Assembly (NCBI GenBank): GCA_023362775.1
Contig: JALMGJ010000006.1
Coordinates: 15,140,001 to 15,204,000, forward strand
Source of the DNA: Charina bottae
Taxonomy: Eukaryota > Chordata > Lepidosauria > Squamata > Charinaidae
Reading direction: 5' to 3'
Length of the DNA: 64,000 nt
Position numbers and translations under genes: made by a program. Below the pieces are notes generated by a model, which saw only the letters and a list, made by a program, of their open reading frames with translations, searched no databases and was not told the origin of the DNA. Shown here piece by piece: positions 61,830 to 64,000 of the stretch; positions within the stretch are counted from its first letter, which is position 1; every line of letters starts with the position of its first letter.

Positions 61830-62774
61830 GGTTAAGCCCTCGGGCTCATAGTACCTGTCCTTGTCTTGTCAAAGTGTGCTCTTTACTTTCAGCATCTGTT
61901 AATCCTCAGCCATATCTCTTTAAATCTCAGTGATTTGAACCTCATTTATCTAAATGGTTTGGGATCAAGAATGCAGAGTACTGTATATAAATTGCCAAAG
62001 GCTGGAAAAACAGTGATGCAACTGCCCAGCATTATATGAGCCATTGTTTTGGAGCTGAACCATCATGCATTTTGGATAATTGAGGGTCAGTCAGTGGCAA
62101 TTCTGTGGTGTCCTTCTCTTCCCTTTAAATAAGTTGTGACAGTTCTCCACAGCTAATCGAATACTAGGTAGTTATTCAAGCACCCAAAATGGGAGTTCAA
62201 GATCAGTGGTTTAAAAAATTTAAATACAAAACAAAAAACTGACTTTGTGATATGATTCCTTATATTGTTGTATTCTGTTTCTAATCATGTAACAGCTTTC
62301 CTCTATGTGGTCTTGTAATCTAGTTGCAAGGGCATAGCTTATCATTTTTCAGCTTTTTAATACTCCCAGTCACTAAAACTTCAAGTCTGATGTCATTTGT
62401 AGCTTGAATATGAATCAAAATAGAGTATGCTAAACTTGGGAAATAAAAGTAGAATGCCTCCAGTAGATAGATAGATAGACTGACTTTTTTTTTCAAGCCA
62501 AGGTCCTAAAAAAATTGGAACTAATTATAATTAATGGATTGCCTCCCATGCACTTATCATCTTTTTCTTTCTGTCATATTACAAAATATAAATTGGTGAC
62601 AACTCTTTAAAAGGCCTCCCTGGGACACACCTAATGCTTTGTGAGGCCACATGTAGCTATGAAGCCTCAGGCTGTTCTTTAATTTCTAACTAATCTCCTT
62701 CCCTGATGTCATAAATCTGTTGTGGTAAAATAAACTTCTGTGCATTGGCCTCAGCTTGCTTTTATGATCTGGAT

Positions 62775-62935
62775 CAAAGGGTGTAACTCTTGGTGGAACA
62801 CGTCCTTTGCATGCAAGAGATCTCCGGTTCAATCCTTGGCTGAGAAAAACGCACCCTGAGAGGCTGGAAAGAGATAGGACAACAGTGGGCTAGTGCGTCA
62901 TTGGCCTGACTTCAGAATAAGGCATATTGTGTTTG
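62775..62935 (+). repeat. Old tRNA-like SINE head
   Basis: Same family as at 56378: TTTGCATGCAAGAGATCTCC and GGTTCAATCCTTGGC (B box), with a decayed body. Confidence 0.45.
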
Positions 62936-63880
62936 TTTTTTCCCTGGTGAAAATCTGTCCTATGTTAGTACAGTATGTAATAAACATCTCATCATGGGTG
63001 CATGGGTACTGACTTCACTGAATGTGTGGGAAATTATATTGCAAAAAAGTACGACATCATTTACAAAGATACCATATAATCTAGACATTAAGAGTCACAT
63101 TCCGTTGAGTGTTTTGACAACTTTGCCATGTTGTCCAGCCCTAAGGTTTGGGGAAGGCAGAGCTGTTACTATTTCACACACACTCATGCACACAATGAAA
63201 GACAATTTTCTCTGGGTTAGGAGCCACAATTTTCTCTCCTGATCACAATTTTATCCCCTGGGGGGATATAGATGGCGTCACTCAAAGCCTGGTGATGTCA
63301 AACTGTTCTCATTTCCATTTCTAGAAGTTGACTGAATTTCAGTGGCAGGATTTCAGCCACTTGGGGGATTGGGTGAAGTAAGTTCAGGGTGGAAATGGAT
63401 GCAGTTTCCCTCCCAGATGCCTTCCATTTCCACTCTTCTTCTTCTTGTTTAAGAAAACATAATAAGAACAAGAATTGTGCTGCTAAAATCAGAATTTTTG
63501 CTCCCATATTTGGACAGAAACATCTGGTTATGGTGAGAAGCTGGATTTGTCTTGTGGGCTACAGATTACTCACCCCTGGAGTAAGGACCCAAATTCTATG
63601 AAGCCAAAGCAGTGACCACCCTTTCTGGATGTTTCACATCTATGGCCTCAAAAGGAACTATGTTTGTGAAAATGCACTTAACCTGGTTTCTGCATTAATC
63701 ATAAATTCACCAAGCAGGCATGGTTTACCCTGACTTAAAAAACTCCAAACAAGATTAAAACTAACCAAATTTAGTACCACGTATGAATCCAACTGCTAAA
63801 TCTTTAACTGACCTGGTTGTGTTGAGTGAACACAGCTGTACAAATAGATATAGATGCTGCCAACTGGTGAGGTCTGTGTG

Positions 63881-64000
63881 TAAGATGCCACGCTTGTCAA
63901 TCGGAAGATCGCAAGTTCGGAGGTTCGAATGCCTAGCCCTGCATGCGGAGTGAGCTCCCGCACTCGCCCCAGCTCTTGCCAACCTAGCAATTCGAAAGCA
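63881..64000 (+). repeat. Sauria-type SINE, cut by the window end
   Basis: GTAAGATGCCACGCTTGTCA and the B box GGTTCGAATG are present. The element runs off the window. Confidence 0.75.

Larger units (their letters stand above)
58880..64000 (+). other. EPS8: EPS8 intron 14 (partial)
   Basis: Sequence after the last exon donor. It contains a Penelope-like 3' end, a LINE 3' end, a MIR/CORE-like SINE, a GC-rich MITE, a tRNA-like SINE and the start of a Sauria-type SINE. I found no SH3-coding exon. Confidence 0.75.

Noticed and set aside
58880..64000. EPS8 SH3-coding exon
   Set aside because: No stretch encoding the expected KYAKSKYDFVARN-like sequence with splice sites was found, so it is taken to lie downstream of the window.

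Overview
The window is vertebrate nuclear DNA, most likely from a squamate reptile (lizard or snake). The repeat content supports this: full-length tRNA-derived SINEs with a BovB-like 3' end and an ACCTTT tail (Sauria type), BovB, CR1/L2-like, L1 and Penelope-like LINE remnants, several fold-back hAT-type MITEs with 8-bp target duplications, and many simple repeats. The only cellular gene I can support is EPS8 (epidermal growth factor receptor pathway substrate 8) on the + strand. I identified it by comparing the conceptual exon translations with the known vertebrate EPS8 protein.

Layout. Positions 1-14245 lie upstream of the first coding exon. They are probably upstream or 5'-UTR-intron sequence and hold only repeats. 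Fourteen coding exons of EPS8 follow from 14246 to 58879 with consensus splice sites and an unbroken frame. They encode about 522 residues: the N-terminal region, the PTB domain, the proline-rich linker and the central conserved region. The SH3 domain and the C-terminal actin-binding region are not in the window. Positions 58880-64000 belong to the next intron.

The most notable element is in EPS8 intron 5, in the same orientation as the gene: a complete Ty3/gypsy LTR retrotransposon of the Tf1/sushi chromodomain type (28932-35665). Its two 339-bp LTRs look identical base for base and are flanked by a perfect 5-bp target duplication (CCTTG). It carries an open Gag, an open protease-RT-RNase H-integrase-chromodomain Pol in the -1 frame, a GGGAAAC slippery site followed by a predicted H-type pseudoknot, and a 12-nt primer site complementary to its own predicted RNA 5' end (self-priming). 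Its leader of about 1 kb is ATG-free and built from 36-bp repeats. This reads as a very recent, possibly still mobile copy. It landed inside an older MIR/CORE-like SINE.

Other points of interest are a GC-rich hAT-like MITE family built of nested CGACAC palindromes, fold-back Penelope-derived elements with hammerhead-like motifs, a SINE subfamily with an internal tandem duplication, a 164-bp direct duplication in intron 1, and a 126-bp polypyrimidine tract in intron 13. I saw no ncRNA gene, CRISPR array or second protein-coding host gene.
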